A program made the translations under genes and the position numbers. Below are positions 16,380 to 25,008 of a stretch of DNA of 64,000 bases, piece after piece. The stretch is taken from positions 18,090 through 82,089 of the forward strand of contig VGLJ01000014.1 in NCBI GenBank assembly GCA_016866775.1, read 5' to 3'. Within the stretch, counting starts at the first letter, position 1. The number at the start of each line of letters is the position of its first letter. The notes beneath the pieces are model-generated. The model was not told the origin of the DNA, searched no databases, and worked only from the letters and a program-made list of their open reading frames with translations. Source of the stretch: Candidatus Rokuibacteriota bacterium. Its GTDB lineage: Bacteria > Methylomirabilota > Methylomirabilia > Rokubacteriales > CSP1-6.

Positions 16380-17536
16380 CCGGCGAACGTCCAGCGCGCG
16401 TCGGCGGCGGGGATCTCGACCTCGGGCAGCTTGAGCTCGCGGCGCACGACGTTCGCGCCGAGGTTGATCGCGACCGCCTTGTAGAACGCGATCCGGCGCG
16501 AGAGGCCTTCGCGGCCGAAGCCGCAGTCGGTCGAGAGCACCAGGCGTTCGAGCGGCACGTACTCGAGCGCCTTGCGGATGAGGCTCGCGACGAACTCCGG
16601 CGGCTCGACCGCCGCCGTCGAGTGGTTCACCACGCCGATCCCGATCTTCTTGTCCGTGCGGTGGCGCTTGAGCAAGGGCAGGTCGCGGCCGTTCGTCGAC
16701 GCGCACTCCAGCGTGAGCACATCGGCATTCGTCGCGAGCAGGTAAGGCAGCGAGCGCTCGTACGACGGCCGCTCCCAGTGCAACGGCTGCTGGTTCGGGT
16801 TGCCCCAGCACGTGTGGAGCCAGATCTCACTCTGCACGCCGGTCATCTCGCGGTTGACGGCTTCGGTGAAGAACTCGAGGTCCTTGTCCGTCGCCGTGCC
16901 GTTCGCGCCCGCGATGTGGTGCTGCGGCTCCTCGATCTGGATCACACGGCAGCCTGCCGCCGCCACCTGCTTCAGCTCCGCGTTGAAGATGTCGGCGAGC
17001 GCCAGGATCAGGTCGCGATCGGACGCATAGTGCTTGTTCACCAGCATCTTCGCGAGCGACTGCGCGGTGATCGCGCCGAACTTCACGGGCCGCGTGGTGA
17101 GCCGCTGCGCCGTCTTGAAGAGCGACGAGTACTCCAGGCCCGCGTTCGCGACGGCCGCACCGACGATCGCCGGCTGGTACGCCTCCATCACCTCGCGCAG
17201 AATGTGCCCGGCGGGGAGCCCCCGCCAGCCGCCGCCCGTCGAGCGATCGACGTGGCCGGTGATCCCGCGCAGCCGCTCGATCACGTAGAAGAACCACGAC
17301 TTCCCGCCGACGGTGAGATCGAAGCGCGAGTCGCCGTCGGTGACGATGTCGAGCCCCGCCATCTCCTGCTCGCGGACGAGGCACGCGACGGCGTCGAGGT
17401 ACTGCTCGCGGAAGCGCGAGTCCCCGAGCGCGTCCTTGAAGCCGCGCCCGCGCAGCTCCTCCGTAAACCAGTGTGGCCGCGGATACGACCCGGTGATCGT
17501 CGTCGGCAGCACGAGCTCGCGCGTGGCGTTCAGCAT
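16376..17536 (-). CDS. MetE-like cobalamin-independent methionine synthase domain protein
   Basis: The 386-residue protein corresponds to the catalytic barrel of MetE/UROD-type methyltransferases without the N-terminal MetE half. It starts with ITGSYPRPHWF, the usual opening of this group. Candidate zinc ligands are His241 and Cys243 (LHTCWGN), Glu277 (LTLECAS) and Cys338 (STDCGFGREG), matching the His-Cys-Glu-Cys set of MetE. It probably moves a methyl group to, or cleaves it from, a thiol or related acceptor. Stand-alone versions are frequent in soil bacteria and their substrates are mostly unknown. It is coupled to the PPOX gene downstream. Confidence 0.9.
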   Translation of the reverse strand: MLNATRELVLPTTITGSYPRPHWFTEELRGRGFKDALGDSRFREQYLDAVACLVREQEMAGLDIVTDGDSRFDLTVGGKSWFFYVIERLRGITGHVDRSTGGGWRGLPAGHILREVMEAYQPAIVGAAVANAGLEYSSLFKTAQRLTTRPVKFGAITAQSLAKMLVNKHYASDRDLILALADIFNAELKQVAAAGCRVIQIEEPQHHIAGANGTATDKDLEFFTEAVNREMTGVQSEIWLHTCWGNPNQQPLHWERPSYERSLPYLLATNADVLTLECASTNGRDLPLLKRHRTDKKIGIGVVNHSTAAVEPPEFVASLIRKALEYVPLERLVLSTDCGFGREGLSRRIAFYKAVAINLGANVVRRELKLPEVEIPAADARWTFAG

Positions 17537-17564
17537 GGCGAGATGCTAAAGGACGACCGCTCCG

Positions 17565-17593
17565 TTGACAAACCGGGCGCCAGTCTCTAGTGT
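17565..17593 (+). promoter_or_regulatory. Sigma-70-like promoter of the liv-type operon
   Basis: A perfect -35 hexamer TTGACA at 17565-17570 is followed after 17 bases by TAGTGT at 17588-17593 as -10 (three of six bases match TATAAT, including the key first, second and last positions). A strong Shine-Dalgarno AGGAGG at 17605-17610 precedes ATG 17618 by seven bases. The site lies in the divergent gap between the MetE-like gene and the ABC importer. Confidence 0.6.
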
Positions 17594-17617
17594 GCGCACA
17601 CCTTAGGAGGCGCTCTC

Positions 17618-18805
17618 ATGATGCGTGCCGCGCTTGCTCTCGTCGTCCTCCTCGCGTTCGCCGCCGCCGCGGCCGCCGCGCCGTCCGGACAGCCGATTCG
17701 CATCGGCGGGACGCTCGCGCTGACCGGCCCCCTCGCGCCGACGGCGTTGCTCCACAAGATCGCCGGCGAGATCTACGTCGAGGAGCTGAACAAGGCCAAC
17801 GGCCTGCTCGGACGGCCGGTCGAGTGGGTGCTGCTCGACGACCAGTCGAAGCCGGAGCTCGCGCGCAGCCTGTACGAGAAGCTGATCACCGTCGACAAGG
17901 TCGACCTGATCATCGGCCCCTACGCGACCAGCGGCATCCTCGCCGCGATGGGCGTCGCCCAGCGCTACAACAAGGTCTACGTCCACCACTCGTTCGGCAT
18001 GCCGCACCTCGCGAAGTACGAGATGCACTTCCCGACGGCGGCGTTCGGCCCGGAGCCGAACAAGACGGTTCCGACGACCGTGTTCGACGCCGTCGCGGCC
18101 ACGTCGAAGCCGCCGAAGAGCGTCGCGATCGTCACCAGCAAGTTTCCCTCGGCGCAGTTCCAGTCGAACGGCGCGAAGGAGGTCGCGGAGAAGCGCGGCC
18201 TCAAAGTGCCGCTCTACCTCGAGTACGAGTTCGGCACGCGTGACTGGGGCGCCATCGCCGCGCGCGTGAAGGACGCGAACGCCGATCTTCTCTGGATCGG
18301 CGCCCTCGGTCTCGACGGCAACCAGCTCCTCGAGGCGATGAAGAAGCTCGACTACACGCCCCCGCGCCACTTCCACCTGTTCCCGGCGCCCGGCCCGCTC
18401 GTCGCGGCGCCCGACGGCAAGAACGCGCTGTCCGTCACGGTGTTCGAGGAGCATCCGCCGTTCATGAACAACCCGGGCGCGGCGAAGTTCGTCCCGATCT
18501 TCAAGGAGCGTGCGGCGAAGGCGAACGTGCCGTACACGGCGATCGAGACGCAGGTGGGCGGCTCGTTCGCCGCGTGGCAGGTGCTCGAGGCCGGCGTGAC
18601 CGCGACCAAGAGTCTCGACGACAAGGCGATCGGCGCGTGGCTCCGCAAGAACCGCGTCGACACGATCATCGGCAAGCTCCGCTTCGACGGGCCGAACAAC
18701 TACGGCGACGACCTCTTCAAGGTGAAGCAGGTGCAGGACGGCAAGTGGGTCGTCGTGTGGCCCCGCGAGTTCACGGCGCCCGGCGCGCGGCTCCAGCCGC
18801 AGTAA
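17618..18805 (+). CDS. Branched-chain amino-acid-type ABC transporter substrate-binding protein
   Basis: The 395-residue product has a cleavable signal peptide (AALALVVLLAFAAAAAAAP) and the Leu/Ile/Val-binding-protein fold: IRIGGTLALTGPLAPTA, YVEELNKANGLLGRPVEWVLLDDQSKP and LIIGPYATSGILA. It captures a hydrophobic amino acid or an aromatic or other organic acid in the periplasm. It is followed by a permease, a permease-ATPase fusion and a second ATPase, so the complete importer is encoded here. The start is fixed by AGGAGG seven bases upstream. Confidence 0.96.
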   Translation: MMRAALALVVLLAFAAAAAAAPSGQPIRIGGTLALTGPLAPTALLHKIAGEIYVEELNKANGLLGRPVEWVLLDDQSKPELARSLYEKLITVDKVDLIIGPYATSGILAAMGVAQRYNKVYVHHSFGMPHLAKYEMHFPTAAFGPEPNKTVPTTVFDAVAATSKPPKSVAIVTSKFPSAQFQSNGAKEVAEKRGLKVPLYLEYEFGTRDWGAIAARVKDANADLLWIGALGLDGNQLLEAMKKLDYTPPRHFHLFPAPGPLVAAPDGKNALSVTVFEEHPPFMNNPGAAKFVPIFKERAAKANVPYTAIETQVGGSFAAWQVLEAGVTATKSLDDKAIGAWLRKNRVDTIIGKLRFDGPNNYGDDLFKVKQVQDGKWVVVWPREFTAPGARLQPQ

Positions 18806-18821
18806 GCGCAGGATCGCGACG

Positions 18822-19673
18822 ATGCCGAGCGCGACGCTGCTCGGCCAGGCGGTGGTGTCGGGCCTCCTGGCCGGCGGTCTGTACGGCCTGCTCGCCCTCG
18901 GCCTGAGCCTTTCGTGGGGGCTCCTGCGCCTCGTCAACCTGGCGCACTTCGCGCTCGCGCTGCTCGGCGCGTACCTGACGTACCAGCTCGGGACCGCGCT
19001 CCACCTGTCGCCGTGGGTCGCGGCCATCGTGCTCGTCCCCGCGTTCTTCGGGCTCGGCATCGCGCTGCACCTGCTCTTCGCCCGCTTCCGCGTCACCGAG
19101 TTCACCTCGCTGCTCGTGACGTTCGGCATCGCGGTGATCCTCGAGTCGGTCATCCAGTGGTTCTGGACGGCCGACTATCGCCGCTACGAGACGCCGTACG
19201 CGAGCGCGTCGTTCAAGCTCGGCCCGGTGTTCGTCCCGCTGCTCGAGCTCTTCGCGTGCCTGACCGCGGCGACGCTCGCGCTCGCCACCTGGGCGTGGCT
19301 GCGCTTCACCTACGTCGGCAAGGCCCTGCGCGCCGCCGCCGAGGATCCCGCCATCGCGGGCGCGTTCGGTGTCGATCACCGGCGCCACGCGCTCCTGCTC
19401 TCGGGACTGAGTGCCGCCTACGCGGGCGCGGCCGGCACGTTCATCGCGCTCATCGCCACGCTCGCGCCGTCGCAGATCTGGGCGTGGCTCGGCGTGGTGT
19501 TCGCGGTGGTGATCATCGGCGGTCTCGGCAACCCGGTCGGCGCGCTCCTCGCGGGGTTCCTCATCGGGATGAGCGAATCGATCACGATGGCGGTCGTCGC
19601 GCCCGCGTGGGCGCCGCTGGTGTCGTTCTCGATCCTGATCGGCCTCCTGATCTTCCGGCCGGAGCGCGTGTGA
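18822..19673 (+). CDS. Branched-chain amino-acid-type ABC permease (LivH-like)
   Basis: The 283-residue inner-membrane protein has about eight hydrophobic helices. It shows LivH features: LLAGGLYGLLALGLSLSWGLLRLVNLAHF near the start, the FRVTEFTSLLVTFGIAVILE helix, the cytoplasmic KALRAAAEDPAIAGAFGVD coupling loop and VVIIGGLGNPVGALLAGFLIG near the end. It forms half of the membrane channel with LivM. Its stop TGA overlaps the GTG start of the next gene (GTGA). Confidence 0.95.
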   Translation: MPSATLLGQAVVSGLLAGGLYGLLALGLSLSWGLLRLVNLAHFALALLGAYLTYQLGTALHLSPWVAAIVLVPAFFGLGIALHLLFARFRVTEFTSLLVTFGIAVILESVIQWFWTADYRRYETPYASASFKLGPVFVPLLELFACLTAATLALATWAWLRFTYVGKALRAAAEDPAIAGAFGVDHRRHALLLSGLSAAYAGAAGTFIALIATLAPSQIWAWLGVVFAVVIIGGLGNPVGALLAGFLIGMSESITMAVVAPAWAPLVSFSILIGLLIFRPERV

Positions 19674-21490
19674 CGGAGCGCGTGCGCGTGGTCGTGACGT
19701 TGATCGCCGTGGCGCTCGCGCTCGCGTGCCTGCCGCTCGTGGGCCTGCCCGCCTTCTACGAGTCCTTCCTCTATCTCGTCTTCCACTGGATCGCGCTGGC
19801 GACGAGCTGGAGCATCCTGAGCGGCTACGCCGGCTACTTCAGCTTCGGCCACGGCGCGTTCTTCGGCGCCGGCGTCTACACGACGACCACGCTCGCCGCG
19901 GCGTACGACGTCCCGTTCCTCGTCACGCTGCCCGTCGCGGCGCTCGTGGCCGCGCTGCTGAGCGCGGGCATCGGGGCGGTGGTCTTCCGGGTCAAGCGCC
20001 TGCGCGGCGAGCTGTTCGGCCTGCTCACGCTCGCGATCACGTTCGTGCTCGCGACGATCGTGCTGAACACCAGGCTCGACGGTGGTCCCGGCGTCTACCT
20101 GAGCAACGTGCCGCTCCCGCGTCTCGTCGGCTCGCCGACGGGCACGTTCTATCTGCTGGCGCTCGCGCTGGCGACGGGCACGCTGATCACGGCGTACCTC
20201 GTCACGCGCGCGCGCCTCGGCCTCGGCCTCTACGCCATCCACGACGACGAGGACGTCGCGGAAGTCGAGGGCGTCCCCACGTTCGCGTACAAGCTCATCG
20301 CGTTCGCGATCTCGGCCGGCGTCGCCGGCATCGCGGGCGGCATCTACGCGATGTACGTGAGCTACGTCACCGTGGGCGACACGTTCTCGGTCACCGTGCC
20401 GCTCTACGTCGTGCTCATGAGCGTGCTCGGGGGCGCGCGCCACTGGCTCGGGCCCGCGGTGGGCGCGGCGCTCATCACGGCGTCGCTCTACACGTTCACG
20501 AGCGGACAGCAGGCGATCCTCGGCCGCGCGATCGTCGCCTTCGTCCTCGTGCTCGTGATCCTGCTGTTGCCGGCGGGCGTCGTGGCGACCGTGCTGGGGT
20601 GGCGGCGGAGGCGCGCAGATGTCTCGGCAGCGAGCGCGACGGGGGGCGCGGAGGCGCGGGGTGGGTCAAGCGGCGACTGGAGGACACGAGGCCGCGAAGC
20701 GGCCTCGCAATCCGAGTTCGGAGCCGCGGACCCACCCCGCGCCTCCGCGCCCCCCGTCGCGCTCCAGTGCGAAGACGTGTGGCGAGCGTTCGGCGGCATC
20801 CAGGCGCTGCGCGGCGTGAGCCTGCGCGTCGAGCCGGGAGAGATCGTCGGGCTCGTCGGGCCCAACGGGTCCGGGAAGACCACGCTGATCAACGTCATCA
20901 GCGGTCACTACACGCTCGATCGCGGGCGGATCACGCTCGGCGGCGACGACCTCGCGGCGCGCCCGGCGCACGAGATCGCCGGCCTCGGGATCTCGCGGAC
21001 GTATCAGATCCCGCGGCCGTTCGCGCAGCTCACCGCGCTCGACAACGTCGCGGTCGCCGCGACGTTCGGCGCCGCCCGCTGCGCGCTGGGCGAGGCGCGC
21101 GACGAAGCGTGGCACTGGCTCGAGTTCACCGGGCTCGCGCGGCGGGCGTCGGCCCTGCCGCACGAGCTCAACCTGCACGAGCGCAAGTTCCTCGAGCTCG
21201 CGCGCGCGCTCGCCGGCCGTCCGCGCGTGATCCTGCTGGACGAAGTGCTGTCCGGTCTCACGCCGGCGGAGATCGCGAGCGCGATCACGCTGGTGCGCGA
21301 GATCCGCGCCCGCGGCGTCGCGATCCTCTTCGTCGAGCATCTGATGCGCGCGGTGCTGGAGCTCTCGGACCGCGTGGTCGTGCTCAACGAGGGCGAGGTG
21401 ATCGCCGAAGGCGCGCCGCGCGAGGCGATGCGCGCGCCGCGCGTGATCGACGTCTACCTCGGCAAGACGCAGGCGCACGTCGTTGCTTGA
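19670..21490 (+). CDS. Fused ABC permease-ATPase (LivM-LivG)
   Basis: One open frame of 606 residues joins two normally separate subunits. Residues about 1-310 are the LivM-like permease (WSILSGYAGYFSFGHGAFFGAG, the FRVKRLRGELFGLLTLAI segment, DEDVAEVEGVPTFAYKL coupling loop). Residues about 365-606 are the LivG-like ATPase with Walker A GPNGSGKT at 397-404, Walker B RVILLDEVLSGL and a degenerate signature (ELNLHERKFLELARAL). The linker is rich in Ala, Gly, Ser and Arg and is encoded by a 131-bp palindromic element (20633-20763). Fusions of this kind occur in soil bacteria; the palindromic linker is the odd part. GTG 19670 overlaps the previous stop. Confidence 0.93.
   Translation: MTERVRVVVTLIAVALALACLPLVGLPAFYESFLYLVFHWIALATSWSILSGYAGYFSFGHGAFFGAGVYTTTTLAAAYDVPFLVTLPVAALVAALLSAGIGAVVFRVKRLRGELFGLLTLAITFVLATIVLNTRLDGGPGVYLSNVPLPRLVGSPTGTFYLLALALATGTLITAYLVTRARLGLGLYAIHDDEDVAEVEGVPTFAYKLIAFAISAGVAGIAGGIYAMYVSYVTVGDTFSVTVPLYVVLMSVLGGARHWLGPAVGAALITASLYTFTSGQQAILGRAIVAFVLVLVILLLPAGVVATVLGWRRRRADVSAASATGGAEARGGSSGDWRTRGREAASQSEFGAADPPRASAPPVALQCEDVWRAFGGIQALRGVSLRVEPGEIVGLVGPNGSGKTTLINVISGHYTLDRGRITLGGDDLAARPAHEIAGLGISRTYQIPRPFAQLTALDNVAVAATFGAARCALGEARDEAWHWLEFTGLARRASALPHELNLHERKFLELARALAGRPRVILLDEVLSGLTPAEIASAITLVREIRARGVAILFVEHLMRAVLELSDRVVVLNEGEVIAEGAPREAMRAPRVIDVYLGKTQAHVVA
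20633..20763. repeat. Nested palindromic element inside the LivM-LivG linker
   Basis: A perfect 35-bp inverted repeat pairs 20633-20667 with 20729-20763. Between the arms lies a second perfect hairpin, GAGGCCGC/GCGGCCTC with loop GAA (20688-20706). The whole 131 bp is read in frame as a low-complexity linker of about 44 residues. It begins just after the last permease helix and ends at the first beta-strand of the ATPase. The organisation recalls the in-frame palindromic elements of Rickettsia or a small MITE/REP-like unit; which of these applies is unknown. Confidence 0.85.
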
Positions 21491-22193
21491 GGTCCGCGAG
21501 CTCTCCATCGCGTACGGCGGCGCCCCCGCGGTGTGGGACGTCTCGCTCGACGTCGGCGCCGGCGAGCTGGTCGCCGTCATCGGGCCGAACGGGGCGGGGA
21601 AGAGCACGCTCGTCAACACGATCGCCGGCCTTCACCGTCCGCGCGCCGGAGTGATACGCTGCGCCGGCGTGGAGCTGGGCGCGCTGCCGTCGCACCGCGT
21701 GTGCCGGCACGGGATCGCGCTGGTCCCCGAGGGCCGCCGGCTCTTCACGCGGATGACGGTCGAGGAGAATCTCGAGATCGGCTGTTATCGCGACGAGGCG
21801 CGGGCGGAGCGGGCGGCGGGCCTGGAGCGGGTGTACGGCCTGTTCCCCATCCTGCGCGAGCGACGGCGGCAGCTCGCGGGATCGCTCTCGGGCGGCCAGC
21901 AGCAGATGGTGGCGATCGGCCGTGCGATGATGGCGCGGCCACGCCTGCTCCTGCTGGACGAGCCGTCGCTGGGGCTGGCGCCGGCGGTGGTCGACGCGAT
22001 GTTCGCGATCATTCGCGCGATCCACGACGAAGGGGTGGCGATCCTGCTCGTGGAGCAGAATGTGATCCGCGCGCTGGACATCGCCAACCGGGCCTACGTC
22101 CTGGAGGAGGGCCGGATCGTCGCGGGCGGCGCGCCGGACGCGCTGCGGCGCGAGTCCCGCATCCGGGAGGCGTATCTTGGAGTCGCGAATTAA
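21483..22193 (+). CDS. Branched-chain amino-acid-type ABC ATPase (LivF-like)
   Basis: The 236-residue ATPase has Walker A GPNGAGKST, the Q-loop region, signature LSGGQQQ, Walker B LLLLDEPSLGLAP and the H-loop segment. The C-terminus with VLEEGRIVAGG is typical of LivF. It pairs with the LivG half of the upstream fusion to drive the importer. A TTG start at 21483 overlaps the fusion's end by eight bases, which implies translational coupling. A strong AAAGGAGG directly after its stop belongs to the next gene. Confidence 0.95.
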   Translation: MLEVRELSIAYGGAPAVWDVSLDVGAGELVAVIGPNGAGKSTLVNTIAGLHRPRAGVIRCAGVELGALPSHRVCRHGIALVPEGRRLFTRMTVEENLEIGCYRDEARAERAAGLERVYGLFPILRERRRQLAGSLSGGQQQMVAIGRAMMARPRLLLLDEPSLGLAPAVVDAMFAIIRAIHDEGVAILLVEQNVIRALDIANRAYVLEEGRIVAGGAPDALRRESRIREAYLGVAN

Positions 22194-22204
22194 AGGAGGC
22201 TGAC

Positions 22205-23149
22205 ATGCCGGTGATCAAGGTGCGAGACCTCGCGTTCGGGCGGCTGCGCTCGCCCGATCTGGACGCCCAGGAAGAATTCCTGACCCACTTCGGCTTGATC
22301 CGCGCGGCGCGCACGCCCACCGCGCTCTACATGCGCGGCACGGATCCGCGCCACCACCTCCACGTCACCGAGAAGGGCGACCCGAAGGTGATCGGCCTCG
22401 CGTACCTCGCGGCGAGCGAGGAGGATCTGCACAAGCTCGCGAAGGTGCCCGGCGCCTCGCCGGTGGAGAAGATCGACGAGCCCGGCGGCGGGCAGCGCGT
22501 GCGGCTGCGTGAGCCGAACGGCCTGCAGGTCGAGGTCGTGTACGGCATCGAGGGCCTGCCGCCCATTCCCGTCCAGCGTCAGGAGATGAATACCGGGCGC
22601 GAGCCGCTGCGGCGCCGCGAGCCCATGCGCCTGCCGAAGTCGCCGGCGCCGATCAAGCGGATCGGCCACGGGGTCATCGCCACGCCGGACGTGAAGGGCA
22701 CCGTGCGGTGGTTCCGCGAGACGCTCGGCATGATCTGCTCCGACGACGTCTACGCCGGCACGAAGGAGAACCTGATCGGCTCGTTCAACCGCGTGGACTG
22801 CGGTGACGAGTACGTCGACCATCACGTCCTGTTCGCCGTCCACAACGAGCGTGGCGGCCTCAACCACATGTCGTTCGAGGTGCCGGACGTCGACGCGGTG
22901 TTCGCGGACCACGAGTACATCGCGCGCCTCGGCAAGTACGAGCACATGTGGGGCGTCGGCCGCCACCTGCTCGGCAGCCAGGTCTACGACTACTGGTGCG
23001 ATCCGTGGGGCCGCGTGCACGAGCGCTGGGCGGACACCGATCGCCTCAACGCGCGCACGCCGGGCACGCTCCTCTCCGCCGAGGAGGCGCTCATCAGCCA
23101 GTGGGGCGAGGATCCGCCGGAGAAGTTCATCAAACATGTGAGCGTGTAA
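22205..23149 (+). CDS. VOC family protein, extradiol dioxygenase-like
   Basis: The 314-residue protein has two vicinal-oxygen-chelate modules. The C-terminal one (about 150-285) carries His155 (RIGHGVI), His221 (LNHMSFEV) and Glu273 (VHERW), the two-His-one-carboxylate iron site of extradiol (catechol 2,3-) dioxygenases at the usual spacing. It may cleave a catechol-type ring. It is the last gene of the liv operon (gap 11 bases with AAAGGAGG), so the importer may carry an aromatic acid instead of an amino acid. The substrate is inferred only. Confidence 0.9.
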   Translation: MPVIKVRDLAFGRLRSPDLDAQEEFLTHFGLIRAARTPTALYMRGTDPRHHLHVTEKGDPKVIGLAYLAASEEDLHKLAKVPGASPVEKIDEPGGGQRVRLREPNGLQVEVVYGIEGLPPIPVQRQEMNTGREPLRRREPMRLPKSPAPIKRIGHGVIATPDVKGTVRWFRETLGMICSDDVYAGTKENLIGSFNRVDCGDEYVDHHVLFAVHNERGGLNHMSFEVPDVDAVFADHEYIARLGKYEHMWGVGRHLLGSQVYDYWCDPWGRVHERWADTDRLNARTPGTLLSAEEALISQWGEDPPEKFIKHVSV

Positions 23150-23150
23150 C

Positions 23151-23251
23151 TCGGAGGGGGGCTTCGCCCCCCTTCCGACGGTCGTCGCACGCCTGACGGC
23201 GTGCTCCTCCCCGCCTCCCCCCAGGAAGGATTGCGCCGGCGGAGCCGGCGC
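23151..23251. repeat. Cluster of three palindromes between the VOC and GGT genes
   Basis: Three hairpins lie in the gap. The first is TCGGA-GGGGGGC-TTC-GCCCCCC-TTCCGA at 23151-23178, just after the VOC stop and probably a terminator. The second is GCACGCC/GGCGTGC at 23187-23204. The third is a perfect 8-bp GCGCCGGC/GCCGGCGC with loop GGA at 23233-23251. The first resembles the palindrome at 34561-34586. No U-runs follow. The region holds no gene. Confidence 0.6.
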
Positions 23252-23283
23252 TCGGACAGCGCGTGTCGACAACGGAGGGTTGC

Positions 23284-24972
23284 GTGACAGATCAGAGTTG
23301 GCGCGCACGCGCTGGTACGCATTTCGAGATCGACAAGCGGCCAGTCACTGCCGCGCGGGGGATGGTCGTCACCAATCATCCGCTGGCGTCGGCGGCGGGC
23401 GCCGAGATGCTCGCGGGCGGGGGCAACGCGGTCGACGCGGCGGTGGCCGCCCTGTTCACGCTCACCGTCGTCGAGCCGATGATGGTCGGCGTCTTCGGCG
23501 CCGGGCACGCGCAGATCGTGATCCCCGGCCGCGCGCACACGGTCATCGACGGCTACACGACCGCGCCCGCCGCCGCGCGGGCCGACATGTACCGTCCAGT
23601 TTCGGAGACGTGGCCCGACTACCTGGAAGTGGAAGGCCGGGAGAACACCGTCGGGCTCCGGGCCGTCGGCGTGCCCGGCACGCTCGCCGCGTGGTGCGAG
23701 ATGCTCGCGCGCTTCGGGACGCTCGATCTCGCGACGGTGACGGCGCCCGCGATCCGGCACGCCGAGCACGGCTTCCAGGTCACGGGCTATCTCAGCGAGT
23801 GCATCGCGGAGACGGCCGCCGATCTCGCGCGTTTCCCCGACAGCGCGCGCGTCTTCCTGCCCGGTGGCGCGCCGCTCAAGAAGGGTGATCGGCTGGTGCA
23901 GGCCGATTACGCGGTGACGCTCCGAACGATCGCGGCCGAAGGCGCGACGGCGTTGTACGGCGGCCCGCTCGGCCGCCGCGTGGTCGAGCACATGGCGCGC
24001 GCGGGCGGCCTCATCACGCTCGACGATCTCGCCGCGTACCGCACCGTCGAGCGCGTGCCGGTGCGCGGGACGTATCGCGGGTTCGAGATCGCGGGCTGCC
24101 CGCCGCCGACGGGCGGTGGCATCCACTTGATCCAGATGTTGAACGTGCTCGAAGGCTTCGACGTCGCCGGGCTCGGGTACGGCACGGCGGACGGCATCCA
24201 CCTGCTCGCGGAAGCGATGAAGATCGCGTTCGCGGATCGCAACGCCGCCACCGGCGATCCGACGTTCGTCGACGTGCCCGTCGCGCGGCTCATCGCGAAG
24301 GACTACGCGGCCGCGCGGCGCGCGGGCATCGACATGGGCAAGGCCGCGACGTATCGCGCGGGTGTGGCTGCTGGGGCGCCCCACACCACGCATCTGACCG
24401 TCGCCGACGCCGACGGCGTCGTGGTCGCCGCGACGCAGACGATCAACAACCTCTTCGGCTCCAAGGCGATGGCGCCGGGCACGGGGATGCTGCTCAACAA
24501 CACGATGGCGCTCTTCGATCCGCATCCGGGCCACACGCTGTCCGCGGCGCCGGGCAAGCGGATGACGAGCTCGATGGCGCCGACGATCGTGCTGCGCGGC
24601 GGGCGGCCGGTGTGGGCGCTCGGCCTGCCGGGCGGCGTGCGGATCTTCACGTCGGTGTTCCAGGCGCTCGTCAACCTGATCGATCACGGCATGGCGCTGC
24701 AGGAGGCCGTCGAGGCGCCGCGCGTGTGGACGCAGGGGCAGGAGCTCGAGGTCGAGACGGCGGTGCCGGACGCGATCCGCGCAGGGCTCGCCGCGCGCGG
24801 GCATCGGGTGGTCGCGCTGCCGCACGTCGCCGGTGGCATGGGCGCGATCGCGTTCGAGGCCGACGGCACGCTCACCGGAGCGTCCTGCTGGCGGGCCGAC
24901 GGCACCCCGATCGGCATCGGCGGCGGCTACGCGCGCGAGGGCATCCGTTTCTGGCCGGACGCCCGACGCTGA
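23284..24972 (+). CDS. Gamma-glutamyltransferase family protein
   Basis: The 562-residue protein is an N-terminal-nucleophile hydrolase of the gamma-glutamyltransferase family, which cleaves gamma-glutamyl bonds (glutathione, or in relatives cephalosporin side chains and acylamides). The motif H-T368-T-H-L-T-V marks the self-cleavage point, so Thr368 would be the new N-terminus of a 195-residue small subunit. GGNAVDAAVA lies near the start and TSSMAPTIVL in the small subunit. No signal peptide is seen, so it is probably cytoplasmic. GTG 23284 is chosen over GTG 23263 because GGAGGG lies five bases before it. Confidence 0.93.
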   Translation: MTDQSWRARAGTHFEIDKRPVTAARGMVVTNHPLASAAGAEMLAGGGNAVDAAVAALFTLTVVEPMMVGVFGAGHAQIVIPGRAHTVIDGYTTAPAAARADMYRPVSETWPDYLEVEGRENTVGLRAVGVPGTLAAWCEMLARFGTLDLATVTAPAIRHAEHGFQVTGYLSECIAETAADLARFPDSARVFLPGGAPLKKGDRLVQADYAVTLRTIAAEGATALYGGPLGRRVVEHMARAGGLITLDDLAAYRTVERVPVRGTYRGFEIAGCPPPTGGGIHLIQMLNVLEGFDVAGLGYGTADGIHLLAEAMKIAFADRNAATGDPTFVDVPVARLIAKDYAAARRAGIDMGKAATYRAGVAAGAPHTTHLTVADADGVVVAATQTINNLFGSKAMAPGTGMLLNNTMALFDPHPGHTLSAAPGKRMTSSMAPTIVLRGGRPVWALGLPGGVRIFTSVFQALVNLIDHGMALQEAVEAPRVWTQGQELEVETAVPDAIRAGLAARGHRVVALPHVAGGMGAIAFEADGTLTGASCWRADGTPIGIGGGYAREGIRFWPDARR

Positions 24973-25008
24973 GCGCGTAAAGGCCACGCGAGCCGTGCCC
25001 GGTGACGA

